Notes: generated from the sequence alone by a model not told the origin. A DNA stretch of 33,182 nucleotides from Erysipelotrichaceae bacterium (GCA_029227155.1 JAQXZJ010000085.1:1-33182); one strand, 5' to 3'; counted from the first letter of the stretch, positions 17,510 through 26,989 are shown. Made by a program: numbers and translations.

Positions 17510-20086
17510 TTAACCCTCCTTTTTGTTACGAGCACTAATTTTCCGTGTTTCTCCATGGTAGCGACAGATGGATAAGAAATGACAGTACTGACAAGTATTC
17601 TCGGTTGGATTGGTTTGAATATATCCTTCACAGATTGAGGTTGCTAATGCTTGATAAATTTCGAATAATTTTTGTTTTAATAAAGGCCAATCTTTTTCTT
17701 TTGCTTTAAAGTAAAGCGGCTGGGTGAGTTGTTCATCTATGCTGTGTTCCATTTGCCATCCAGAAGCACTATTGTTTTTTAAATAATTCCACTCTTGCTC
17801 TAAAGCAGTAATTGGAAATTGTTGTTTCGTTTCTTTATCTTTGGCACCATAAAAGGCATCATCACTGTTATTCGTTTGTAATGACACATAATAAGCACCA
17901 AAAGCTCGTTTATCATATAACTTTTCAGCAACATAAAGATAAGTTAATAACTGAAGCTGTAATCCTGCTTCGAACTTACCATCAGTGAGCGATTTATTCG
18001 AGCTCTTATAATCAATGATACGGAAATAATCTTGACTGGCATCGATTCGATCGATGATTCCTCTAAGTTCAATAGGAACTGGCTTTGTCGGTAAAACAAC
18101 CTGAATTTCTTTTTCAAAAGCAACAGGTTTCATCAAAGCCTGTTTGTTTATTTGTTGCAGATATTCGATTCGTGTTGCCATTCGATTAACCATTTGTTGT
18201 TCTAATATATGAATATAGTCTTTTTGATGAGGTAATACATCAATGATTTCTTGGAAATATGGATGAATAAAAGATTGAATATCAGAAGCAGATACAGAAG
18301 ATTGATAAGAAACAAAATGTTCTACGATCGCATGTTGAAGGGTTCCTAAGATTCTATGATCTACAACAAATGGTTCGTTTGGTTGTAGTTTGCATCCTCT
18401 TTCTAGGAAATAAGCATACTGACAGTTTTGATATCGTTCAAAAGAGGAAACAGAGCCATGTAACTTACCATTACGCAAAAAGAGTGCGGATGCATTGTTA
18501 AAGGATAAAGTATGTGTATCATGGTGAAAAGTATCAACCTGTACCAGTGGCCAATCTTGTGCATCTTTGCCATATCGTTGTTCCATTTCAATAGAAAGTT
18601 CATATGACTTCCCTTGTAGATTGCTAGAACTATAAGAGAAGATTATATTCGGACTGATTTGATACAGAGTTTCCATTTGTTGAAAATAATGATTGACCCG
18701 TTCTTCTTTACTAGGAAACCGTTTGATTTTTGCTAGATATGTTTCATCGATGGCTCCTGTGTAATTGGATGTTTTTGGAAAATTATTCTGGGTACATCCT
18801 AATACAATGGTATGTGTGTAATCTGGTAATAACTGATCAACGGTTGTAACCATGATCGAAGCATAAGCGGTTGTTGGATAGTGCTTTTCAATTTTTGAAA
18901 TCTGTGATAGTAACACAGGCAAAGATGCATTTCGATAAAGCAATACTTGTAACATATCTTTTGCTTTTTGAAAGGCTTGTGCTTCTTCTTTTTCTTCTAG
19001 TAGCGGATCATTTAACAAATGTTGAAATCCAACTATGATCTTATCGGTAACAGAACAGTCACTCAATAAGATTTCTAATAGTGGTAAGATACTGACTCGT
19101 TGTTGTTCTGCTTGTGTTTCTAAGCGAACCAATGGATGCAAGTCTCTTTGGTCAATAATGGATGGTTGAATATTTTGCACATGGTTGAAAGGTGAAAGAC
19201 AATCATCGAAAGACAGCATATAAAAACTCAAGTATTCTGCTAAAGCAGAGGATTCTAATTTCCAAAATTGATGATTGAGTAGAGAAATCAGTGATGATTG
19301 GTTGGGTTGTTGTATAAATTGTAAAAGTGCTATCATTTTTTGAACTATTAATGATGGTTGTGAAAATAAACGAAAGTCAATTGGTATTTCATAACGCTGA
19401 AATATTTGTGAAAGATATGGAAGATAGTCTTTTTGTAGAATTACGAGCTGTATTTGTTCTAAAGGCAATGTTGTCTGATTTTGGATGATCCATTGTGCGA
19501 CAGCTTCTACTTCCTGACGCATATTTTGTGCTTTCATCAATTTTACAGTTGGTTTTTGTGCATGAAAGATAGGGAGCATTTGTGCTCCTTGATCGATCAA
19601 ACGATTGATAATATTTTGTTGGTAAAGGGATGGTATATAGCCAACTGCTATAGTGAGCTCATTTGCTGTTAATTGATTCATATTTTGTACTTGTTTATGA
19701 ATTCGTAATGGTAAAGAATGAATCAAAGAAAAGAGATGTTTTAGCTCAATTTCTGATGGTTTTGTAGTTGGCAATTCTTCTAAGGAAATCTGATAACGAA
19801 CAAAGTCATTGTAGCGAGAAATTAATTCTTGTACAAAGATGGGATAATCAAGCATCGTTTGAAAAGTGGGTACTTCATGTTTATGCTCTTGTAATAATTG
19901 ATAGATTTGATGAAATTCTTCACCTGGACTCGCTTCAAATTCTAAGCCTTTATTCGCTAATGTATCCCAACTAGATAATTGGATACCAAACAGGCTTTGA
20001 CTGCTATGTTTTTTTAATAATTGTTGATACAAAAAGGGATGATAATGGAAAGATGCGAGTATGGTAGATATATTTTGTTTGTTCAT
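17510..20086 (-). CDS. addB: AddB/RexB-like helicase-nuclease subunit B (short, no P-loop seen)
   Basis: Nuclease motif 'ELRGIIDRIDASQDYFRIIDYKSSNKSL', Fe-S-type cysteines 'ERYQNCQYAYFLERGC ... CQYCHFLSICRY', upstream of addA in the same operon. Confidence 0.85.
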   Translation of the reverse strand: MNKQNISTILASFHYHPFLYQQLLKKHSSQSLFGIQLSSWDTLANKGLEFEASPGEEFHQIYQLLQEHKHEVPTFQTMLDYPIFVQELISRYNDFVRYQISLEELPTTKPSEIELKHLFSLIHSLPLRIHKQVQNMNQLTANELTIAVGYIPSLYQQNIINRLIDQGAQMLPIFHAQKPTVKLMKAQNMRQEVEAVAQWIIQNQTTLPLEQIQLVILQKDYLPYLSQIFQRYEIPIDFRLFSQPSLIVQKMIALLQFIQQPNQSSLISLLNHQFWKLESSALAEYLSFYMLSFDDCLSPFNHVQNIQPSIIDQRDLHPLVRLETQAEQQRVSILPLLEILLSDCSVTDKIIVGFQHLLNDPLLEEKEEAQAFQKAKDMLQVLLYRNASLPVLLSQISKIEKHYPTTAYASIMVTTVDQLLPDYTHTIVLGCTQNNFPKTSNYTGAIDETYLAKIKRFPSKEERVNHYFQQMETLYQISPNIIFSYSSSNLQGKSYELSIEMEQRYGKDAQDWPLVQVDTFHHDTHTLSFNNASALFLRNGKLHGSVSSFERYQNCQYAYFLERGCKLQPNEPFVVDHRILGTLQHAIVEHFVSYQSSVSASDIQSFIHPYFQEIIDVLPHQKDYIHILEQQMVNRMATRIEYLQQINKQALMKPVAFEKEIQVVLPTKPVPIELRGIIDRIDASQDYFRIIDYKSSNKSLTDGKFEAGLQLQLLTYLYVAEKLYDKRAFGAYYVSLQTNNSDDAFYGAKDKETKQQFPITALEQEWNYLKNNSASGWQMEHSIDEQLTQPLYFKAKEKDWPLLKQKLFEIYQALATSICEGYIQTNPTENTCQYCHFLSICRYHGETRKISARNKKEG

Positions 20087-20228
20087 ATAGACCCCTCAAT
20101 TCTATACTCGTATTATAATATGGAATACAAATGAGATAAAGAAAGAATTATATTTTGGCGATTTGTTTTTAATATTTATATTTTTCAACAAATTTGTAAA
20201 CAATTTATACAAAAGAGCTATTTTTGGG

Positions 20229-20256
20229 TTGTACATTGGCTTGAGAAGCGTATAAT
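20229..20256 (+). promoter_or_regulatory. Sigma-A-type promoter upstream of the unknown 291-aa gene
   Basis: TTGTAC (20229-20234), 16-bp spacer, TATAAT (20251-20256); AAAGGAGG RBS downstream before ATG 20317. Confidence 0.6.
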
Positions 20257-20316
20257 GGTTTTAGATAAAAAAATAAGAAATAGTATTTTATCAGAACGAA
20301 AAAGGAGGACTTAGCT

Positions 20317-21192
20317 ATGGCTATCGACCAATTGTTCTCCGATTTCTTGACATCAACAAATCGGGAACATTCCTTTCTGTATGATTTCGATGGTTCGCTT
20401 GAAGAGTATTTAACGTCATTCAAGGACGATTCAGTCATAACAAAACTACTACGGGAGTTATCTCAAATGACAACAGACATGCGAGTATGTGTTAATTTTA
20501 GATTTTCGATTACTCATAACGTTACCAACCAGATTATTCGGTATAAGGATGCATTTAAGATTCCTCAGCCTGCATTGGTATGCCCAGTCCTGCTTTATGG
20601 CACATTTAATGATCGTGAGATGGCATTAATTTTAGTTCCTGATAAGAGTTTAGGTTATATTTATGCAAAAGGGTTGTATTACATTTTAACAGAACCAGAA
20701 GGTTTATTTGATGGTGCCAGAAATCATATGGCCGCATTCATGGTTGATGAACATAATGTGCAGTCTGTACTTGAATCAATTCAGGAATTGATTCAAGGAA
20801 CCAAGAGTTTAGGCTCTGTTCAACGGTTTTATGATCGGAAATACATTAAGGACATCGAAACGATGAAGACAATGTGTATGAAAGAAAGTCAAAAGATGTT
20901 CTCAAATGCATTTATGGAATTATCTAGAATGGAAGAAGATCGTGGACCATTAATTTACGAAACGGTTGCAAATTGTTTTCTGTTAAAGAAAAGTATGTAT
21001 GTGCAATTTATGATGAATAAAACTTTATTGGATATTCGTTATCAAGGAAACATTAAAAAACAGCGTCAAGACGCAAAGCAATATGCTGATGGGATTCCTT
21101 TCATTTCTTACAGTGAATTATGGAGAGCAGGGAAAGATGATCCGTTGTTAGAAAGTGAAGTAAAAGACGCCATTCAGGGAATTTTTGCATAA
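20317..21192 (+). CDS. Uncharacterised 291-aa protein
   Basis: Long ORF with AAAGGAGGA RBS, upstream promoter and downstream terminator. No family recognised. Confidence 0.85.
   Translation: MAIDQLFSDFLTSTNREHSFLYDFDGSLEEYLTSFKDDSVITKLLRELSQMTTDMRVCVNFRFSITHNVTNQIIRYKDAFKIPQPALVCPVLLYGTFNDREMALILVPDKSLGYIYAKGLYYILTEPEGLFDGARNHMAAFMVDEHNVQSVLESIQELIQGTKSLGSVQRFYDRKYIKDIETMKTMCMKESQKMFSNAFMELSRMEEDRGPLIYETVANCFLLKKSMYVQFMMNKTLLDIRYQGNIKKQRQDAKQYADGIPFISYSELWRAGKDDPLLESEVKDAIQGIFA
20770..20797. repeat. Perfect inverted repeat, 13-bp arms, 2-nt centre, inside the unknown gene
   Basis: CTTGAATCAATTC-AG-GAATTGATTCAAG read directly. Confidence 0.9.
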
Positions 21193-21221
21193 GAGCCACT
21201 ATTCACAGTGGCCCTTTTTTT
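21193..21221. terminator. Terminator after the unknown gene, convergent with the YigZ gene
   Basis: GAGCCACTATTCACAGTGGCCCTTTTTTT: stem GCCACT/AGTGGC and T-run. Confidence 0.75.
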
Positions 21222-21810
21222 CGACTTCAACTTCTAATGTCTCTAAATAAACAGGTTGGCAAGCGCCATTGGTAAGCTGTTGAATGAGAGTGTCCAATGG
21301 TTCTTTGCATAAATAAGTAAAGATGACTTGTTCCCCATATTGTTTATCAATGATTTCAGCCACATCTTTAAGATGAAATTCAATTTTGCCGATTAAATCA
21401 TAACGAAAAGTTAAAGAATATTTTAATCGAGTTTCAATGCTTGTCAGGGTTGCGACTTTGCTTGCTTCACTTACTGCTTTCGAATAAGCTCGAATCAGTC
21501 CTCCAGCACCCAACTTAATTCCCCCAAAATAACGGACGACAACAGCTACACAGTCTTCCAATCCAATCTTTTTCAATGTTTCTAAAATAGGAATTCCTGC
21601 TGTACCAGCTGGTTCCCCATTATCATTGGAGCGTTGGATACTAGTTCCAATGGTATAGGCATAACAGTGATGTGTTGCATTTGGATGCAGTTTTTTTATG
21701 GATTGAATGAAATCTTTCGCTTCTTGTTCATTGAATGCTCTTGATAGATAACATATAAAACGAGAGCGTTCAATTTCAATCATGTGTTCTACAGGGCTTT
21801 GAATTCGCAT
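21199..21810 (-). CDS. YigZ/IMPACT (UPF0029) family protein
   Basis: 'IERSRFICYLSRAFNEQEAKDFIQSIKKLHPNATHHCYAYTIG', 'SNDNGEPAGTAGIPILE', 'VVVRYFGGIKLGAGGLIRAYSKAV'. Start trimmed to MRIQSP. Confidence 0.93.
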   Translation of the reverse strand: MRIQSPVEHMIEIERSRFICYLSRAFNEQEAKDFIQSIKKLHPNATHHCYAYTIGTSIQRSNDNGEPAGTAGIPILETLKKIGLEDCVAVVVRYFGGIKLGAGGLIRAYSKAVSEASKVATLTSIETRLKYSLTFRYDLIGKIEFHLKDVAEIIDKQYGEQVIFTYLCKEPLDTLIQQLTNGACQPVYLETLEVEVEKKGHCE

Positions 21811-21946
21811 ATAATCACCACTTTTATTATACATGTCTTTATCAAATAAGGGATAGGAAAATCCTTGTTTGTAAGGGGAAATCAAAGGATTTATGATAGA
21901 CGAAGGGGGATTTTGCGTTATAATAGATGGGAAAGGGAGTGAAGAT

Positions 21947-22795
21947 ATGAAAATAGCAGTAGTTACGGATACAGGCTCCAATATGATCAACGAAGGCATT
22001 GCTGTAGATGGAATTTACTGTTTGCCTTTGCAGATCTCAGACCAAGATAAAACATATTTAGAATCTCATACAATTAGTATTCAGGAAACATATCAATTGG
22101 TAAAAGAAGGACATATGTTGAAAACCTCACTGCCACCTCTAGGGAAAATAGAGGATTTGTTTGCTCTTTTGATAGAAGAAGGATATGAAGGAATATTTGC
22201 AGTACCAATCTGTAAAGGATTATCTGGAACAATTGGTGCGATGGAAATGATTGCCAAGCAGTTAGAAATTCCTTTTTTGGCAGTGGATTGTTATAGTACG
22301 GCTCATATACAGTTAACATTAGCTTTAAAAGCACGGGAAATGTTGGATCAGGGGTATTCTATGGATCAGACATATGATGTGTTACAAAAAGCCGCAAAAG
22401 ATAGCTGTACCTTTATTGTGCCTAATGATCTACAACATTTAAGTCGTAGCGGTCGTTTAACAAAAATGGCTGCGACGCTAGGTGGATTATTGAAAATCAA
22501 GCCAATCTTATATTTAAACGAAAAAACAGAAGGAAGAATTGATGCTTTTAGTAAAGTTCGTACCATGAGCAAGGCGTGGGATGTAATTATAGAAGAATTT
22601 AAGAAAATGAATGTGGATGAATATTGTACGATGTGTGTTGCCCATGTTTGTGATGAAAAGGGCGCAAAAGAATTCATTCAACGTCTAGAGGCTAATTTCC
22701 CTGGTACACCAATTAAATGTGTTGATTTGATTTCAGTTGTTGGTGTTCATACCGGAATTGGCTGTATAGGGATTCAATATATTCGAAATGTATAG
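21947..22795 (+). CDS. DegV-family fatty-acid-binding protein
   Basis: 'MKIAVVTDTGSNM', 'LKTSLPPLG', 'VDCYSTAHIQLTLAL', 'HLSRSGRLTKMAATLGGLLKIKPIL'. Confidence 0.93.
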   Translation: MKIAVVTDTGSNMINEGIAVDGIYCLPLQISDQDKTYLESHTISIQETYQLVKEGHMLKTSLPPLGKIEDLFALLIEEGYEGIFAVPICKGLSGTIGAMEMIAKQLEIPFLAVDCYSTAHIQLTLALKAREMLDQGYSMDQTYDVLQKAAKDSCTFIVPNDLQHLSRSGRLTKMAATLGGLLKIKPILYLNEKTEGRIDAFSKVRTMSKAWDVIIEEFKKMNVDEYCTMCVAHVCDEKGAKEFIQRLEANFPGTPIKCVDLISVVGVHTGIGCIGIQYIRNV

Positions 22796-22812
22796 ATGAA
22801 GGAGGGTATCAA

Positions 22813-24336
22813 GTGACAAAGAAAAAGGAAAATTCAAAAACAACAAAGTTTATAGCAAAGTATGGATCTAAAATCAGTTTGTTATTATTTATTGCAATTG
22901 GTTTGTATTTTTATTTCGTATTTCGTTCTTTTCCGATGTTTCCAAATGTATGGGGACTATGGTTATTAGGAGGAATTTTATCAGTTGCATTCATTATGGG
23001 GTTGATTTGCTTTCTTCCTAAAGTATCCGATATTGGAAAAGTATTAGCATCTGTATTAAATGTTTTGCTATGTATCGTTTTAGCAATTGCTAGCTGGTAT
23101 TTGCCTCATATTCGTTCGAATATAGAAAAAGCATTTGCTGAAGTGCCTTTAGAAGGAGAAGCAGAAATCAATTTCTATGTACTGAAGGATGAGAATCAGA
23201 CAGAAAAGAGTTTGGCTGATTATAAGGATGCTACTTTTATCATTCAGGATAGTGTGGACTTAGTCAATCAGGATTATGCAATGCTAGTTTGCAAGCGGGA
23301 ATTATTGGCAGATGAAATCCAAACAACAGCTGTTGAAAGTATTTTTGATGCGGTTGATGCACTTTATGCTGGTGAAGGCGAAGTGATGGTATTAAATACT
23401 AGTTATATTCCAATGATTGAAGATATCACGGGATATGAAGATTTCTCTGAAAAAGTAGATATTGTGTATACGGTTTATAAAAAGCTGCAGTTAAGTGCAG
23501 AAGCGGATAGTGTCGATGTGGTAAATAAACCATTTAATGTCATGATTGTTGGTAATGATGCTTATGGTGAGGTTTATACAGCAGGTAGAACTGATGTAAA
23601 TATGATCGCATCTGTGAATCCACAAACGAAACAAGTTTCATTTATTACAGTTCCTCGTGATGCTCATGTACCAAATGCTTGTTTGTATGATAATTTAGAT
23701 AAATTAACTCATGCAGGTATTTATGGAATTAAATGTACGGAAGAAACGTTAGAGAACTATCTAGGTATTGATATCAACTACTATGTTGTAATTAACTTTA
23801 GTTCTTTAATTAAGATCGTTGATGCAATTGGTGGAATTGATATATATAATCCATATGAATTTAAAACAACGAATCTTAAAATTTATTCAGGTACGTTCCC
23901 TAAAGGAGATCTTCATTTAACAGGAAATATGGCATTGGCATATGTTCGTGAACGGTATAGTTTGCCAAATGGAGACTTTGACCGTGGAGCACATCAGGCA
24001 ATCGTGATTAAGGCAATGTTGAATAAGATGACAGAACCTGCGATTATTACGAAAGTTGATAAGATCTTAGAATCTTTGAATGGTACTTTTAAGACGAATA
24101 TTTCTATGGAAGAAATTTATGCGTTAGCTCAAATGCAATTGAATGATATGGCTCTTTGGAATATCGTTACTTATTCTCTTAGCGGTTCAACAGGTATGGA
24201 CTATTGTGCAGCAATGGGTACTAGCAGAACATATAGCGTTGTTTATTTGAAAAATAGTCAGGTTAAGTTTGTTAAAGATGTGATCAAACAAGTTCATAAT
24301 GGTGAAATTCTAACACAAGGAACGTTGCCAAAATGA
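22813..24336 (+). CDS. LytR-CpsA-Psr (LCP) family cell-wall glycopolymer transferase
   Basis: N-terminal TM helices, then 'GRTDVNMIASVNPQTKQVSFITVPRDAHV', 'IVDAIGGIDIYNP', 'GNMALAYVRERYSLPNGDFDRGAHQAIVIKAM'. Confidence 0.93.
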   Translation: MTKKKENSKTTKFIAKYGSKISLLLFIAIGLYFYFVFRSFPMFPNVWGLWLLGGILSVAFIMGLICFLPKVSDIGKVLASVLNVLLCIVLAIASWYLPHIRSNIEKAFAEVPLEGEAEINFYVLKDENQTEKSLADYKDATFIIQDSVDLVNQDYAMLVCKRELLADEIQTTAVESIFDAVDALYAGEGEVMVLNTSYIPMIEDITGYEDFSEKVDIVYTVYKKLQLSAEADSVDVVNKPFNVMIVGNDAYGEVYTAGRTDVNMIASVNPQTKQVSFITVPRDAHVPNACLYDNLDKLTHAGIYGIKCTEETLENYLGIDINYYVVINFSSLIKIVDAIGGIDIYNPYEFKTTNLKIYSGTFPKGDLHLTGNMALAYVRERYSLPNGDFDRGAHQAIVIKAMLNKMTEPAIITKVDKILESLNGTFKTNISMEEIYALAQMQLNDMALWNIVTYSLSGSTGMDYCAAMGTSRTYSVVYLKNSQVKFVKDVIKQVHNGEILTQGTLPK

Positions 24337-25145
24337 TGAATGTTAAGTTGATGATGGTGGATTTGGATGGTACCTTGTTAACCAGTGAGAGAAAGGTTAC
24401 GGAAACAACGAAACAAGCAATTTTACGTTTGAAACAAACGGGTGCTTTATTTGGTATTGCTACAGGGCGTACGTTATATGCTTTAGAGCGTTTAAACCAG
24501 GAATGGGGTATTCGAGATCTGGTTGATGTAATGGTTGGTATGAATGGTGCTCAATACTGGGATTATACGGATGGCTTTAAAGAAACAAGAGACTATTTGA
24601 GCGGAAATGCAATGATTGAAATTCTAGAGAAGGTTAAGGATTTACCAGTTGTAGGACTTGTCTATAACAATGAAACAAGAGAAGTTTATGCAGAGAAAGA
24701 AACTCCACACACAAGAAGAATTGCGACCAATAATCATTTTGAGTTACGTCTATGTGATTTAAAGGAGATACTAAAGGATCAAGAATTTGAGAAGTTGATT
24801 CTTAGTTGTGATCCTAGTTATATGGATACATTAAAAGAAATCTGCAAACCATTTGATTGTGAACAATATCGTGGATTTTGTACCGGTCCTTCTCTTTATG
24901 AATTCATGAATCCAGTGGTATCAAAAAGCCAAGGAATTCAAAAAATCTGTAATCGTCATGGGTTTGACATGAAAGAAGTACTTGTATTTGGCGATAATAG
25001 TAACGACTTAGAAATGATTCGTGATGCAGGAATTGGTGTTTGTATGGCAAATGGTAGTGCAGATGCCATGGAGGTTGCGAATTATATTACGTTAAGTAAT
25101 GATGAAGATGGTATTGCGCAATTTATTGATGATTATGTTTTATAA
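24333..25145 (+). CDS. Cof-type HAD-superfamily hydrolase
   Basis: 'MMVDLDGTLLTSERKV', 'FGIATGRTLYAL', 'KSQGIQKI', 'VFGDNSNDLEMIRDAGIGVCMANG'. 4-nt overlap with the LCP gene. Confidence 0.93.
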   Translation: MMNVKLMMVDLDGTLLTSERKVTETTKQAILRLKQTGALFGIATGRTLYALERLNQEWGIRDLVDVMVGMNGAQYWDYTDGFKETRDYLSGNAMIEILEKVKDLPVVGLVYNNETREVYAEKETPHTRRIATNNHFELRLCDLKEILKDQEFEKLILSCDPSYMDTLKEICKPFDCEQYRGFCTGPSLYEFMNPVVSKSQGIQKICNRHGFDMKEVLVFGDNSNDLEMIRDAGIGVCMANGSADAMEVANYITLSNDEDGIAQFIDDYVL

Positions 25146-25172
25146 GCTCTTTCTATAGAAGGAGCTTTTTTG
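25146..25172 (+). terminator. Terminator after the HAD hydrolase
   Basis: AGCTCTTTCTATAGAAGGAGCTTTTTT stem-loop and T-run. Confidence 0.75.
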
Positions 25173-25250
25173 TGGCTTTACAATTTCATATGCATCGCAT
25201 ATAACAAAAATAAGAAAAAGAAGAATATAGAAAGGAGTTCAATGTAATAT

Positions 25251-25691
25251 ATAAAAAAATTACTTTGGATATTGTTGGTTCCTTTTATAATCATTTCATG
25301 TACTGGTTGTTCAAAGAAAGTCGAATATTATGAAGAATATGGGGTTCAGTATTCGCTAGATGATGAAACATTTATTAGAATCAATTTAGATCCGAAAGAT
25401 TCTAAAACGATTACAAAGTTCTGGATCGTATCTTCTAATAATTTTATGAGAGATGGAAACGGGATGGAGAACTATCCATCTGAAGAAAGTGAAGATTATG
25501 CGATTGAATATGTAAGAACGGATTCACAAGAATCAATTGTTGTTAGATTCTATGTTGATCTACAAAAAGAGAATCTGGTGGCATTGAATCAATATGTTGG
25601 ATATACCTTTTCAATGAAGACAGATATCAATGATCTATTGGAATCGGATACATTTGAGTATAAAAAGATTTTAATGAAGGAGTACTTTTGA
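25251..25691 (+). CDS. Small putative lipoprotein with an abnormal start (possibly a pseudogene or ATA-initiated)
   Basis: Open frame from 25248. Residues from ATA 25251 read (M/I)KKLLWILLVPFIIISCTGCSKK, a lipoprotein-type signal peptide. No ATG/GTG in this region except ATG 25242, which is followed by TAA. Confidence 0.5.
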   Translation: MKKLLWILLVPFIIISCTGCSKKVEYYEEYGVQYSLDDETFIRINLDPKDSKTITKFWIVSSNNFMRDGNGMENYPSEESEDYAIEYVRTDSQESIVVRFYVDLQKENLVALNQYVGYTFSMKTDINDLLESDTFEYKKILMKEYF

Positions 25692-25734
25692 ATGATATTT
25701 CTTTTCAAGGGAATCGACCAGTAAAGATGTAAAG

Positions 25735-25758
25735 CGGATGAAAAATCATCCGTTTTTT
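25735..25758 (+). terminator. Terminator between the lipoprotein ORF and comFA
   Basis: CGGATGA-AAAA-TCATCCG-TTTTTT. Confidence 0.85.
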
Positions 25759-25804
25759 AGGATATCCATTTCTTTTTGCATATTAAGAAAGTGAAAGGAA
25801 TGAT

Positions 25805-26989
25805 ATGGAATGTCCAAGATGTAAGAATGCGGATCCGAAATACTTTTATTATGGCAGTAAAGGATGGTATTGTCGTAAATGTATTTCTTTTCGTAGGGTA
25901 TTATTAGATCAGCCTCAACAGATGGATTTTTTGCCATTAGATGTTGTAGATGAAAGCTATGAATTACCTTTTTCGCTTACGCAACCACAAAAAGATATTT
26001 CTAGGCAGTTATTACAATGCTTACAAAGAAAAGAAAGTGTATTGATTTCTGCTGTTTGTGGTGCGGGTAAGACAGAACTGGTTTATGCGGCGATCGCTTA
26101 TTATTTACGTCAGAAAAAAAGAGTGGCTTTTGCAATATCACGTCGTCAGGTGGTATTACAACTACAAGAGCGATTACAAAGAGATTTCAAACATTTAAAG
26201 GTAATTGCAGTTTGTGAAGGATACACGAAAGAATTGAATGGAGACTTGATCGTATGTACGACTCATCAGCTATATCGGTATTATCAATGGTTTGATTTAT
26301 TGATTATTGATGAACCAGATGCATTTCCTTATCATAACAACGAGGTATTACAAGCAATTGCAAAATCAAGTTGTAAAGGAGAAATCGTTTATTTGAGTGC
26401 CACTCCAGATGAAGATTTATTGAAACAGGTAAAACAGAAAGAATTGGTACAATTACAGTTATCCATTCGTCCAAGTTTACGTCCTTTGGCGATGCCTATT
26501 TGTTATCGAATGCCAAAAAGTTGGAGCCGCATTTTTTTGTTTTTCTGGTTAGAAAAACGAAAAAAACAACAACGAAAATGCTTTGTCTTTTTTCCTACGA
26601 TTCGTTTAGTAGAAATATGGTATCGTGTTCTATCTAAATGGTATCTGGTGGGAATGATTACTTCGAAAACAAAAGATAAGGATGAAGTGATGAAGCAGTT
26701 TGCTAAAGGTGAAATCCAGATTTTGATTTGTACCACTATTTTGGAAAGGGGAATTACTTTTGAGGGAATTGATGTGTTGGTGATGGATGCCCAACATATT
26801 GTATATAGTTCTAGTTCCTTGATTCAGATTATGGGAAGAGTGGCTAGAGGGACAAAGGATCCTTCAGGGGAGGGTGTGTTTCTATCGCAAAGAAAAACCG
26901 AGCGGATACAACAGTGTATCGAATACATCCGCTTGAACAACGAAGCTGCCTTTGGTGTGACAAAGACTTACGATACCAACAGGATTTGA
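25805..26989 (+). CDS. comFA: Competence DNA helicase ComFA
   Basis: N-terminal Cys4 'CPRCKNADPKYFYYGSKGWYCRKC', Walker A 'SAVCGAGKTELVYAAI', 'LLIIDEPDAFPY', 'YLSATPD', 'ILICTTILERGITFEGIDVLVMDAQH', 'QIMGRVARG'. Confidence 0.95.
   Translation: MECPRCKNADPKYFYYGSKGWYCRKCISFRRVLLDQPQQMDFLPLDVVDESYELPFSLTQPQKDISRQLLQCLQRKESVLISAVCGAGKTELVYAAIAYYLRQKKRVAFAISRRQVVLQLQERLQRDFKHLKVIAVCEGYTKELNGDLIVCTTHQLYRYYQWFDLLIIDEPDAFPYHNNEVLQAIAKSSCKGEIVYLSATPDEDLLKQVKQKELVQLQLSIRPSLRPLAMPICYRMPKSWSRIFLFFWLEKRKKQQRKCFVFFPTIRLVEIWYRVLSKWYLVGMITSKTKDKDEVMKQFAKGEIQILICTTILERGITFEGIDVLVMDAQHIVYSSSSLIQIMGRVARGTKDPSGEGVFLSQRKTERIQQCIEYIRLNNEAAFGVTKTYDTNRI

Noticed and set aside
19573-19588. Hairpin GGAGCA-TTTG-TGCTCC within addB
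   Set aside because: Short arms and no T-run; plausible by chance in coding sequence.
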